This document shows positions 1 through 6,311 of a DNA stretch of 11,333 nt, piece after piece. The stretch comes from Bacillota bacterium. Its GTDB lineage: Bacteria; Bacillota; Clostridia; Saccharofermentanales; UBA5734. The notes beneath the pieces were generated by a model. It was not told the DNA's origin. It searched no databases and saw only the letters and a list, made by a program, of their open reading frames with translations. Both the position numbers and the translations under genes were made by a program. Location: positions 1 through 11,333 of the forward strand of contig JAEXPB010000127.1 in assembly GCA_023438965.1 (NCBI GenBank). Reading direction: 5' to 3'. Numbering within the stretch: position 1 is the first letter of the stretch; each line of letters starts with the position of its first letter.

Positions 1-932
1 GCATTATAGCCGTTGTGAATGCCGGGGATCGGCAAAGTGGCCGAGGCAGTCTCACCCCGCCAGTTAAACTGAAGGGCCAGGTCACGGGACCGGCTGCCGT
101 CCGGCAGGAAAGTCAAGTCGGGAACCGGACGGGCAAAGCCGCAATCCGGGCATTGGAACCGGCCGAGGTGTCCGTAGGCCATGCCGTCATATCGATACCG
201 TCCGCCGCAGAAGGTGCAATAAGCGGATTCATGGATGGCGTCCGCCGAGACAGGCTGCAAGCCGGCATCGGCCAGGCCGAAGTACAGCGTGTCGGCTTCG
301 CGGCCGCGGCCCAGCGACGCACAGAGCGAGTCGTCGGCACAGAGGACTACCCGGCCATGGGTGGCGCCCAGGCCGCGTGCGATCAGGTCGCGGGTATGCT
401 GCAGTTCGCCGAAGCGGTCGAGCTGGTCGCGGAAGAAATTGGTCACTACGCTGACGGTCGGATTCAAGCTGGCAGCGAGCTTGCCGAAGAAGGCCTCGTC
501 GATTTCCAGGACCAGGGCCAGCGGGGATTCGACCGGGGAAGCCGGATTGCCGGTCCCGTTGCTGGCCGTTTGCTGTATCCGGCTGCGCAGGTCAGGCAGG
601 TGTTCGAGCAGGGTCGAGGTCAAGCCGGAATCCAAATTGGCGCCGGACGGATTGGTGATGATCCGATAGCCCTGCTCGCGCAGCAAGGCGCAAAGGATGC
701 GCACGGTCGTGGTCTTGCCGTTGGTGCCGGTGACCAGGAAAACTGTGCGGCCAGCGGTCAGCGCCGCCAGCAGCCGGGGTTCGACCCGCAGGGCGGCCTT
801 GCCAGGCAGCGCGGTGGCGCCGCGGCCAATCGCTCGCAGGCCGAAGCTGAGGATACGGGCCAGGCCGATGGCCAGCCGGGCGCGGGCGCGCCGGAATGGC
901 GGCAAAGGCTGGAGGAACAGGCTGCCGGGCAT
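1..932 (-). CDS. murT: Lipid II isoglutaminyl synthase, MurT subunit (3' end beyond window)
   Basis: MurT is the Mur-ligase-like ATPase subunit that, with the glutaminase GatD, amidates the D-Glu of lipid II stem peptide to D-isoglutamine in the cytoplasm. I translated 310 residues by hand; the frame is open to the left edge, so the C-terminal Mur ligase domain is missing. Seen: a hydrophobic N-terminus, the Mur-type P-loop GTNGKTTT (residues 69-76), NPSGANLDSG (94-103), EIDEAFF (143-149), VTNFFRDQLDRFGE (163-176), and a four-cysteine zinc ribbon (C239, C242, C261, C264), a hallmark of MurT that separates it from MurC-F. A short Ser/Asn/Gly/Pro-rich insert lies at about 120-136. The ATG follows a GGAAGG ribosome site at 7 bases that lies inside the carA 3' end. 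Only 2 bases separate the carA stop from this start, so the two genes are very probably co-transcribed and translationally coupled. gatD would be expected next, outside the window. Confidence 0.93.
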   Translation of the reverse strand, partial: MPGSLFLQPLPPFRRARARLAIGLARILSFGLRAIGRGATALPGKAALRVEPRLLAALTAGRTVFLVTGTNGKTTTVRILCALLREQGYRIITNPSGANLDSGLTSTLLEHLPDLRSRIQQTASNGTGNPASPVESPLALVLEIDEAFFGKLAASLNPTVSVVTNFFRDQLDRFGELQHTRDLIARGLGATHGRVVLCADDSLCASLGRGREADTLYFGLADAGLQPVSADAIHESAYCTFCGGRYRYDGMAYGHLGRFQCPDCGFARPVPDLTFLPDGSRSRDLALQFNWRGETASATLPIPGIHNGYN

Positions 933-934
933 GA

Positions 935-2104
935 TCAGGCCTTCCCGGCATCCATCAGGGCCAGGAATTCTTCAAACAGATACTGGGAGTCCTGCGGACC
1001 GGGCGCACCTTCCGGATGATACTGGACGCTGATGATCGGGCGCGAGGCATAGCGCAAGCCTTCGACCGAGCCATCATTGACATGCAGGTGGCTGATCTGG
1101 GCGACAGCCGGATCGACTGTTTCGTCGATGACGACATAGCCGTGGTTCTGCGAGGTAATATAAACCCGGTCCGCCGCCAGATCCTTGACCGGGTGGTTGA
1201 TGCCGCGATGGCCGTATTTCAGGCGGCGGGTTTTCGCGCCGGTGGCCAGGGCCAGCAGTTGGTGGCCGAGGCAGATGGCCAGTACCGGGACACCGGAGTC
1301 ATAGATCGCCCGGATATTGGGCAGGATCGGCGCGCAGTCGACCGGGTCGCCAGGTCCGTTGGACAGCATGATGCCGTCCGGTTTGTCAGCCAGGATGGCC
1401 GCCGTCGGTGTATCCCAGGGGTAGACCGTGACCGCGCAGCCGCGCCGGGTCAGATTCCAGACGATATTTTGCTTCAGGCCGAAATCGAGCAAGGCAACCC
1501 GGTATTTCTGCTCAATCGCCGGATCGACCGTATATGGCAGGTCGGTCAGCGCCAGGGAGGGCCGTCCCTGGCCGGCCGGGCGATGCGGACGGCCGGTGGC
1601 GCCGGCCGGATAGGTCTTGGCTTGCTTGCGGCTGACCCGGGCTACCGGGCTGGCGTTGACATAAGCCTTGATCCGGGGCAGGCATTCGGCCAGGTCGTAT
1701 TCCGGACCGGCGGTGATCAGGCCGTTCATCGTGCCGTGCTCCCGCAGCCGCAGGGTCAGGGTGCGCGTATCGATACCGCTGATCGCCGGGATGTCGTAGC
1801 GGGTCAGGTATTCATTCAGGTCCTCGGCATCCCGCTCATCCCGGATGACCTGGGTCAGGTCACGGACAATCATCGCTTCCGCCCAGGGGCGCGACGATTC
1901 GCTCTGCTCGGTGAAGACGCCGTAATTGCCAATGATCGGCGAAGACATCACGATGCCCTGGCCGGCATAGGAGGCGTCGGTCAGCAGCTCCAGGTAACCG
2001 GTCAGCCCGGTATTGAAAACCATCTCGCAGATGACTTCACGGGGCGAGCCGAACCGTTCGCCGGGAAAAATGCTGCCATCCTCCAGAATCAAGTATGCTT
2101 TCAT
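935..2104 (-). CDS. carA: Carbamoyl-phosphate synthase, small (glutaminase) subunit
   Basis: CarA hydrolyses glutamine and passes ammonia to CarB for carbamoyl phosphate synthesis, feeding pyrimidine and arginine pathways. The protein has 389 residues, close to the usual 360-385. Residues 1-150 form the small-chain N-terminal domain (FNTGLTGY at 30-37, IGNYG at 58-62, SGIDTRTLT at 109-117). Residues 202-389 form the class I glutamine amidotransferase domain, with LSNGPGDP (247-254), nucleophile C278 in CLGHQ, SQNHGY (318-323), and H363 and E365 in YHPEGAPGP. A Gly/Pro/Arg-rich stretch at about 162-200 between the domains looks like a lengthened linker. The ATG is preceded by a G-rich ribosome site (GGGGGA, 6 bases). 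A terminator-like hairpin ends 21 bases upstream of it. carB is not the next gene; murT is. Assignment is by family motifs; carB elsewhere in the genome is assumed. Confidence 0.95.
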   Translation of the reverse strand: MKAYLILEDGSIFPGERFGSPREVICEMVFNTGLTGYLELLTDASYAGQGIVMSSPIIGNYGVFTEQSESSRPWAEAMIVRDLTQVIRDERDAEDLNEYLTRYDIPAISGIDTRTLTLRLREHGTMNGLITAGPEYDLAECLPRIKAYVNASPVARVSRKQAKTYPAGATGRPHRPAGQGRPSLALTDLPYTVDPAIEQKYRVALLDFGLKQNIVWNLTRRGCAVTVYPWDTPTAAILADKPDGIMLSNGPGDPVDCAPILPNIRAIYDSGVPVLAICLGHQLLALATGAKTRRLKYGHRGINHPVKDLAADRVYITSQNHGYVVIDETVDPAVAQISHLHVNDGSVEGLRYASRPIISVQYHPEGAPGPQDSQYLFEEFLALMDAGKA

Positions 2105-2125
2105 CGATGGTCCCCCATTTCTTTT

Positions 2126-2165
2126 AAAAAGGACGCATCTGCCCGATAGCGGCCAGACACGTCCT
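2126..2165 (-). terminator. Intrinsic-terminator-like hairpin in the carA leader (cobO terminator or attenuator)
   Basis: On the minus strand the 5' arm AGGACGTGTCTG (2165 to 2154) pairs with CAGATGCGTCCT (2141 to 2130). This is a 12-bp stem with two G-U wobbles, extended by a CC/GG pair across one mismatch and closed by a 6-base loop. It is followed at once by five Ts (2130-2126) and then As. It lies about 60 bases after the cobO stop and 21 bases before the carA ATG. It can therefore end the cobO transcript and would also be transcribed in any carA message started upstream, as in attenuated pyrimidine operons. The U-tract is short, and no PyrR-binding consensus was recognised. Confidence 0.7.
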
Positions 2166-2182
2166 GTACATTCAGGCGATCT

Positions 2183-2212
2183 ATTCTAACATGGATTGGG
2201 GGCAATGCGCAA
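2183..2212 (-). promoter_or_regulatory. Possible carA promoter upstream of the leader hairpin
   Basis: A TAGAAT -10 box (2188 to 2183, 5 of 6 matches) lies 18 bases from a weak -35 candidate TTGCGC (2212 to 2207). Transcription would start near 2176, leaving only about 10-15 bases of leader before the terminator-like hairpin. The -35 is poor, so this is tentative. Confidence 0.3.
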
Positions 2213-2217
2213 TTGCC
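2201..2217. repeat. Short inverted repeat GGCAAT-N5-ATTGCC between cobO and carA
   Basis: Arms GGCAAT (2201-2206) and ATTGCC (2212-2217) are perfect reverse complements separated by 5 bases. The repeat overlaps the candidate carA -35 box and lies 11 bases past the cobO stop. The same half-site recurs in the cobO/MFS intergenic region, which suggests a shared protein-binding site, though a chance hairpin is possible. Confidence 0.4.
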
Positions 2218-2227
2218 GGTTTGCCGC

Positions 2228-2773
2228 CTAATATTCGATTCCTTCGCGGGCCGCAATGCCGCGCTGCCAGGGATGGCGGATGCAGCGGATCTCCGAGATA
2301 TAGTCCGCCAGAGCCAGCAGCTCGTCGGACGGATTGCGGCCGGTGAGCACGACTTCCAGCGTTTCCGGCTTGGTGCGCAGGAATTCCAGGACATCCGCCT
2401 CCGGCAGCAATCCGGTCTGGATGGCGCCCATCGCTTCATCGAGAACCAGCAGGTCCAGCTCGCCTGCCCGCGCCGAACGGACCGCCTCCGCCAGGTTCCG
2501 GCAATGCAAAGCCAGCGTCTCGTTCTTCTCTTCGCTATCCATCGCGATGGTGAAGTGGGTTCCGGGCTTGCCGGAAATGACGCGGACACCAGGCAACTGA
2601 CGCAGCGGCTCCAGCTCGCCGGACTTGCCGTTCTTGAGAAACTGCAGCAGCAGGATCCGCCGTCCGTGGCCGGCCGCGCGCAGGATCAGGCCCATTGCCG
2701 CCGTTGTCTTTCCTTTGCCGTCACCGCAGTAAATATGAATCAATCCAGGCTGGTGCCTGTTCGCAGCATCCAT
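2228..2773 (-). CDS. cobO: Corrinoid (cob(I)yrinic acid a,c-diamide) adenosyltransferase, CobO/BtuR family
   Basis: This enzyme transfers the 5'-deoxyadenosyl group from ATP to the cobalt of cob(I)yrinate diamide or cob(I)alamin in coenzyme B12 synthesis or salvage, in the cytoplasm. The 181-residue product has the family P-loop GDGKGKTT (17-24), a QFLKNG segment (44-49), a Walker-B-like LLVLDEAMGA (108-117), TGRNP (144-148), and the typical C-terminal HPWQRGIAAREGIEY (167-181). Length fits the family (about 175-200). I chose the ATG at 2773 because GGGAGG lies 5 bases before it. The in-frame ATG 12 codons upstream (2809) falls at the predicted transcription start and has no ribosome site. 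No other cobalamin genes and no recognisable cobalamin riboswitch (B12 box) are in the window, so salvage or a remote pathway is likely. The gene diverges from the MFS transporter. Confidence 0.93.
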   Translation of the reverse strand: MDAANRHQPGLIHIYCGDGKGKTTAAMGLILRAAGHGRRILLLQFLKNGKSGELEPLRQLPGVRVISGKPGTHFTIAMDSEEKNETLALHCRNLAEAVRSARAGELDLLVLDEAMGAIQTGLLPEADVLEFLRTKPETLEVVLTGRNPSDELLALADYISEIRCIRHPWQRGIAAREGIEY

Positions 2774-2793
2774 GTTGGCCTCCCGATTTGAAC

Positions 2794-2809
2794 TTGCCCT
2801 GCAGGGCAA
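2794..2809. repeat. Perfect 16-bp palindrome at the start of the cobO leader
   Basis: TTGCCCTGCAGGGCAA is its own reverse complement. It covers roughly +2 to +17 of the predicted cobO transcript and also provides the TTGCCC -35 box of the predicted divergent MFS promoter. It could be an operator or a 5'-end RNA hairpin that stabilises the cobO message. Confidence 0.6.
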
Positions 2810-2822
2810 CTACGAGTATTAT
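2794..2822 (+). promoter_or_regulatory. Predicted promoter of the MFS transporter gene
   Basis: TTGCCC (2794-2799) and TATTAT (2817-2822, 5 of 6) are spaced by exactly 17 bases. Transcription would start near 2829, giving a leader of about 100 bases before the chosen ATG at 2930. The -10 overlaps the -10 of the cobO promoter on the other strand, and both promoters have the same -35 hexamer. Confidence 0.45.
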
Positions 2823-2846
2823 ATGTTCATCTGACGGACCGGGCAA
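2818..2846 (-). promoter_or_regulatory. Predicted cobO promoter
   Basis: On the minus strand, TTGCCC (2846 to 2841, 4 of 6) is 17 bases from a perfect TATAAT (2823 to 2818). The start site would be near 2811, giving a leader of about 38 bases that opens with the 16-bp palindrome and ends in the GGGAGG ribosome site. Confidence 0.6.
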
Positions 2847-2879
2847 TGATTATCTGGCAAATTGCCGAAAATTGCCCGG
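2839..2879 (+). repeat. Nested inverted repeats in the MFS transporter leader
   Basis: CCGGGCAAT (2839-2847) is the exact reverse complement of ATTGCCCGG (2871-2879). Between them lies GGCAA-A-TTGCC (2856-2866). GGCAAT at 2842-2847 could pair with either ATTGCC copy (2861-2866 or 2871-2876), so two exclusive RNA folds are possible. The left arm also overlaps the cobO -35 box, so a DNA operator is an equal alternative. Confidence 0.5.
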
Positions 2880-2929
2880 CCGGGAAGGCAGGATCCGCCG
2901 AGGCACCACCGGCGGTCAGGGTAGCAGCC

Positions 2930-4123
2930 ATGACGAAACAACCGGCCGAACTGACGATCAACAGCCGCCTGCGCTTGCTGCGCAATCCGATTCTCCTGGC
3001 GGTTGTCACGCTTTTCTGGACCTCCCTTTACACTTATCCGTCGATTCTATCACCCTACTTGAAGGACCTTGGCGCGTCGCTCACCGCCACGGGGCTGGTC
3101 ATCAGTTCCTATGGCCTGACGCAGACCATCCTGCGCATCCCGGCCGGTATCCTTTCCGACCGGTTGCGCAACAAGCGAAGCTTCGTGATAGCCGGAATGA
3201 TTCTCTCCCTGCTCAGCGCAGCCGGCCTATTTTTCAGCCAGGATATTTGGCTGATCCTGCTCTTCCGCGGTCTGGCCGGAGCCGCCGCCGCCATGTGGGT
3301 GCATATCTCCACACTCTACATGTCCTACCATTCGGCTGACAAGGCTGCCGAGGCCCTGGGCAAGCTGAGTTTCTGCAACAATGCCGGCAGTATGGCCGCC
3401 ATGCTGGCCGGCAGCGCGGTCGCCCAGCTCTGGGGCTGGAAATACGCCTTTCTGCTGGCCGTCGTCATCGCTGTTCCCGGACTTGCCCTCAGCTTGGCGG
3501 TCCAGGAGGACAAGCCAGATGCCGCCAGCCAGACGGCGCCGCTGCAGCTGCGCGATATCCTGGCGATCGGGCGGGACCGGACCCTGTTCTGGACAGCGGT
3601 GCTGGCCTTGTTGTCCCAACTGGTCAACTTCGCCACCACCCAGGGCTTCGTACCGCAATTCGCCAGCAATCTCGGCGCCACCAAAGCCCAGCTCGGGCTG
3701 CTGTCGGCCTTCGCCCTCCTGCCGCGCGCCCTCGCCGCCCTGCTGGGCGGCAATTTCCTGGCCCGCTGGTTCAAGCTGCGCTATCTGGTCATCTTCGGTT
3801 TTGTCCTGACCAGCGCGGCCACCTGTGCTTTGCCGCTGATCAACAACCTGCCGCTGCTTTTTGCCGACCAATTCGTCAGCGGTGTCGGCAGCGGTTTTCA
3901 AATCACGCTGCTGATGGCCATGTGCACCCAGACCATCCCGCTCAACCGCAAAGCAAGCGCGATGGGCTTTTTCCAGGCGGTTTACGGTATCGGCATGGTC
4001 GTCGGCCCGACCCTGATCGGCCTGCTCGCTGATTGGTTCAGCCTGGGTACCGGCTTCGTCATTATCGGCCTGGTCAGCCTGCTGACCGCCGGACTGACCG
4101 CGTTGGTGCTGCGCGTCGATTAA
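2930..4123 (+). CDS. Major facilitator superfamily transporter
   Basis: The product is a 397-residue inner-membrane protein with about 12 hydrophobic segments in two halves of six, split by a polar loop at about 191-216, as in MFS proton-driven transporters. The loop after TM2 carries the MFS signature A, GILSDRLRNKR (73-83). TM4-5 hold the small-residue helix FRGLAGAAAAMW (112-123). The overall look is that of an efflux-type or drug:H+ antiporter-like MFS protein, but the substrate cannot be told from sequence. The start is uncertain. I prefer the ATG at 2930 because it leaves a normal 19-residue N-tail before TM1, although the ribosome site is weak (AGGG, 8 bases). An in-frame ATG at 2846 would add 28 residues unlike MFS N-termini and would overlap the leader repeats. 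The gene diverges from cobO and is followed 102 bases later by the aldo/keto reductase, which has its own promoter signals. Confidence 0.88.
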   Translation: MTKQPAELTINSRLRLLRNPILLAVVTLFWTSLYTYPSILSPYLKDLGASLTATGLVISSYGLTQTILRIPAGILSDRLRNKRSFVIAGMILSLLSAAGLFFSQDIWLILLFRGLAGAAAAMWVHISTLYMSYHSADKAAEALGKLSFCNNAGSMAAMLAGSAVAQLWGWKYAFLLAVVIAVPGLALSLAVQEDKPDAASQTAPLQLRDILAIGRDRTLFWTAVLALLSQLVNFATTQGFVPQFASNLGATKAQLGLLSAFALLPRALAALLGGNFLARWFKLRYLVIFGFVLTSAATCALPLINNLPLLFADQFVSGVGSGFQITLLMAMCTQTIPLNRKASAMGFFQAVYGIGMVVGPTLIGLLADWFSLGTGFVIIGLVSLLTAGLTALVLRVD

Positions 4124-4148
4124 TTCGACGATAGGCGCTATTATCCTT

Positions 4149-4154
4149 TATAAT
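4149..4154 (+). promoter_or_regulatory. Candidate -10 box for the aldo/keto reductase gene
   Basis: A perfect TATAAT lies 71 bases before the reductase ATG. No convincing -35 is seen at 16-18 bases upstream, so an activator or read-through from the MFS gene may be needed. The predicted leader holds a small hairpin, ATCCGG (4174-4179) with CCGGAT (4188-4193), before the ribosome site. Confidence 0.35.
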
Positions 4155-4225
4155 GAATAGGGAATCCTGTCCGATCCGGATTGGCGGCCGGATGATCTTG
4201 CACAGATTTTCAGGAGGTGCGTACC

Positions 4226-5338
4226 ATGCAAAAAAGACCTTTTGGCCAGACCGGCCTGCAGACATCCTTGCTGGGCTTCGGCGGCTTTCATTTGCTGGAG
4301 ATCGAGCAGACGGCTGCCGCGAAGCTGCTCAATCGCTATCTAGACGCCGGCGGCAATTACATTGAAACGGCCGCCAGTTACGGCAACGGCGAATCCGAAC
4401 GGAAGATCGGCGCCGCGGTCAGCCATCGCCGCGCCGAGTACATCCTGGCCACCAAGAGCGGCGACCGGGACAAGGCCGGCTTCCTGGCCAGCCTGGATCG
4501 CAGCCTGGCGAATCTGCGGACCGATCATGTCGATCTGGTGATCATGCACGCGGTCGCCACCTTGACCGACCTGCAGACCATCCTCGCCCCGGGCGGCGCC
4601 ATGGAAGGTTTTCTCGACGCCCGCACGGCCGGCAAGGCCCGCTTCGTCGGCATTTCGATGCACGGGCAGCCGGATGTCCTGATCGCCGCCCTGAAAGCCT
4701 GGCCCTTTGACGCTGTCATGTCGACGATCAACTATTACGACCGCTTCAATTTCCCGGAAATCTGGGATGAGCTGATCCCCCTGGCCAATAGCCGGCAGAC
4801 GGCGGTCATCCTGATGAAGCCGCTGGCGGACGGCCTGCTCTGGCACTCGCCGGCCGCGGCTTTCCGCTACGCTTTCAGCCAGCCGGTATCCGTTGTGGTC
4901 AGCGGGATCAACACCGAACAGCAGCTGACCGATGACCTGGCTTTGCTGGACGATTTCCTGCCGCTCGATGCGGCCGGCGAAGCGGAAATATACCGGACGG
5001 CGCCCGAACTGGGTGACTATGTTTGCCGCCAGTGCGGCCAATGCCTGCCCTGCCCGGAGGCGATCGACATTCCGTTGATCTGCCGCTTCGAGGGCTATTA
5101 TGATCGTCAGATGCGCGACGGCCGGGTTGGCAACACGGCCGACTTCGCTCTGCGCGACCGGCTGCGCTTCTGGTTCGGCAACCAGGAACGGGCCCGGACC
5201 GAGTATGCCGCCTTGCCGGTCAAAGCGGACCGCTGCACGCACTGCGGCTTGTGCAATGCCCGTTGCCCCTATCAGATCGATGTCATGCGCAAGCTGGCCA
5301 TCGCTGATTACAAGCTGGCCGGGAAGGGCATTTACTGA
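4226..5338 (+). CDS. Aldo/keto reductase with C-terminal dual [4Fe-4S] ferredoxin-like domain
   Basis: This is a 370-residue cytoplasmic oxidoreductase of the iron-sulfur aldo/keto reductase group (COG1453 type). Residues 1-255 form the (beta/alpha)8 NAD(P)H-dependent reductase barrel. The catalytic tetrad maps to E47 (Asp in most AKRs), Y52, K77 (ATKSG) and H108 (VIMH). The C-terminus carries two cluster motifs: C267, C270, C273, C276 followed by PEAIDIP, and C337, C340, C343, C347 in a CxxCxxCxxxCP pattern. This suggests electron exchange between a nicotinamide and a ferredoxin-like partner; the substrate is unknown. The ATG at 4226 is chosen because AGGAGGT sits 7 bases before it; a GTG three codons upstream overlaps that site. 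It ends 35 bases from the convergent esterase gene, with no clear terminator between. As I recall, Glu in place of Asp is common in this subfamily. Confidence 0.92.
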   Translation: MQKRPFGQTGLQTSLLGFGGFHLLEIEQTAAAKLLNRYLDAGGNYIETAASYGNGESERKIGAAVSHRRAEYILATKSGDRDKAGFLASLDRSLANLRTDHVDLVIMHAVATLTDLQTILAPGGAMEGFLDARTAGKARFVGISMHGQPDVLIAALKAWPFDAVMSTINYYDRFNFPEIWDELIPLANSRQTAVILMKPLADGLLWHSPAAAFRYAFSQPVSVVVSGINTEQQLTDDLALLDDFLPLDAAGEAEIYRTAPELGDYVCRQCGQCLPCPEAIDIPLICRFEGYYDRQMRDGRVGNTADFALRDRLRFWFGNQERARTEYAALPVKADRCTHCGLCNARCPYQIDVMRKLAIADYKLAGKGIY

Positions 5339-5373
5339 GGCATTGAAAAGAACGTATTATTTCTTTACAAACG

Positions 5374-6297
5374 CTAAGCCCGCCGGCCGCGCTCGCAAAT
5401 GAATTCGCCGATCCGTTCCATCGCCGCCCGGGCTTCCGGAACCACTTCATCCAGCGACTGCCAGACATGCCACATGCCGTCGAAGATCTCCAGCGTCACA
5501 GCGACGCCGCTCTTGTCAGCCTTGTCGGCGAAGGCGATCACCTCGCCCAGCAGCAATTCTTCGGCAGCCACTTGCAGCAGGAGCGGCGGAAAGCCGGTCA
5601 GGTTGCCATAAAGCGGTGACATCAGCGGGTTTGTCCGATCCTGGCCGTTGGCGTACAAGCCGGCCGCCAGGGCAAGGAATTCCGCGGGGATCATGATGTC
5701 CTTGCCGTTATTGGCTTTGACCGTGATCTGGTTCATAGTCAGGTCGCACCAGGGGGAAAGCCCGACCACCGCGCCGGGAAGCGGCAAGCCGTTTTCCCTG
5801 ATCGCCAGGGTGGCCGCCAGCGCCAGACCGCCGCCGGCGGAAAAGCCGGCCAGCGTCAGCATTTCCGGTGCGTACCCTTGACCCAGCAAGTCCCGCCAGG
5901 CGGCCAGGACGTCGTCAACCGCCGCCGGGAAGGGATTTTCCGGCGCCAGGCGATAGTCGAGGCTGACTACCTCCTGCCCGGCCGCTTTGGCAATATCATA
6001 GGCCTGGTTGCGTGAATAGTAAACTGAACCGCCGACGTAGCCGCCGCCATGCAGGAACAGGGTCGCCCGATCGTTCGGGAAGGAGTCATGCCGGATCCAG
6101 GTGGCCGGGCGGCCGCCCAGCAGGCTGTCTTCAACCCGATAATCGCCCAGGACCAGCTTGCCGATTTCGATGGACAGCTCGCGCCGGTAGACTGCGACTT
6201 GCTCCTCGGGTGCTCCGGCCGACAAAACCGCCCGGTTAACGCGATCCATTCTGGTTTTCAATAAGCCGCGCAGGACGACGGCTGTCAGGCTACGCAT
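5374..6297 (-). CDS. Alpha/beta hydrolase fold-3 esterase (HSL/family IV-like)
   Basis: The 307-residue product is a carboxylesterase/acetylesterase-like hydrolase of the hormone-sensitive-lipase group. Seen: the oxyanion-hole motif HGGGYVGG (83-90), DYRLAPENPFPA (114-125), the nucleophile elbow GFSAGG (151-156, S153), an acidic residue E246 or E247 in the position of the usual Asp (AAEELL), and H277 in DGMWH. The N-terminal 50 residues form the helical cap typical of the family. No signal peptide is seen, so it acts in the cytoplasm. Its ATG follows GAAGGGGA about 7 bases upstream, and it starts 14 bases after the beta-mannosidase stop, so the two are almost certainly one transcript. Removal of acetyl or other acyl groups from imported manno-oligosaccharides is a reasonable inference from that context but is not shown by the sequence. 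Confidence 0.9.
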   Translation of the reverse strand: MRSLTAVVLRGLLKTRMDRVNRAVLSAGAPEEQVAVYRRELSIEIGKLVLGDYRVEDSLLGGRPATWIRHDSFPNDRATLFLHGGGYVGGSVYYSRNQAYDIAKAAGQEVVSLDYRLAPENPFPAAVDDVLAAWRDLLGQGYAPEMLTLAGFSAGGGLALAATLAIRENGLPLPGAVVGLSPWCDLTMNQITVKANNGKDIMIPAEFLALAAGLYANGQDRTNPLMSPLYGNLTGFPPLLLQVAAEELLLGEVIAFADKADKSGVAVTLEIFDGMWHVWQSLDEVVPEARAAMERIGEFICERGRRA

Positions 6298-6311
6298 ACG
6301 CTTTCCCCTTC

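Noticed and set aside
15..1019. Long plus-strand open frame opposite murT
   Set aside because: Low-complexity, Gly/Gln/Arg-rich translation with no family likeness. It is antisense to a clear MurT frame and typical of GC-rich shadow frames.
1016..2149. Long plus-strand open frame opposite carA
   Set aside because: Antisense to a full CarA with all catalytic residues; the translation has no recognisable domain.
2105..2227. PyrR-binding attenuator in the carA leader
   Set aside because: The hairpin is present, but no PyrR binding-loop consensus was recognised, so only a generic attenuator is proposed.
2774..2928. Cobalamin riboswitch upstream of cobO or the MFS gene
   Set aside because: No B12-box-like core was found, and the predicted cobO leader of about 38 bases is far too short.
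4114..4130. Hairpin CGTCGA-N5-TCGACG at the MFS stop codon as a terminator
   Set aside because: The stem is only 6 bp and no T run follows, so it is unlikely to terminate by itself.
4074..4265. 63-codon minus-strand open frame across the MFS-reductase gap
   Set aside because: It has no convincing ribosome site and overlaps both flanking genes' ends and the reductase start signals.
4340..5242. 300-codon minus-strand open frame opposite the aldo/keto reductase
   Set aside because: Codon-phase shadow of the reductase; the composition is not that of a natural protein.
5347..5366. AAAGAA/TTCTTT dyad between the convergent reductase and esterase genes as a bidirectional terminator
   Set aside because: An all-AT-type weak 6-bp stem with an 8-base loop; too unstable to call.
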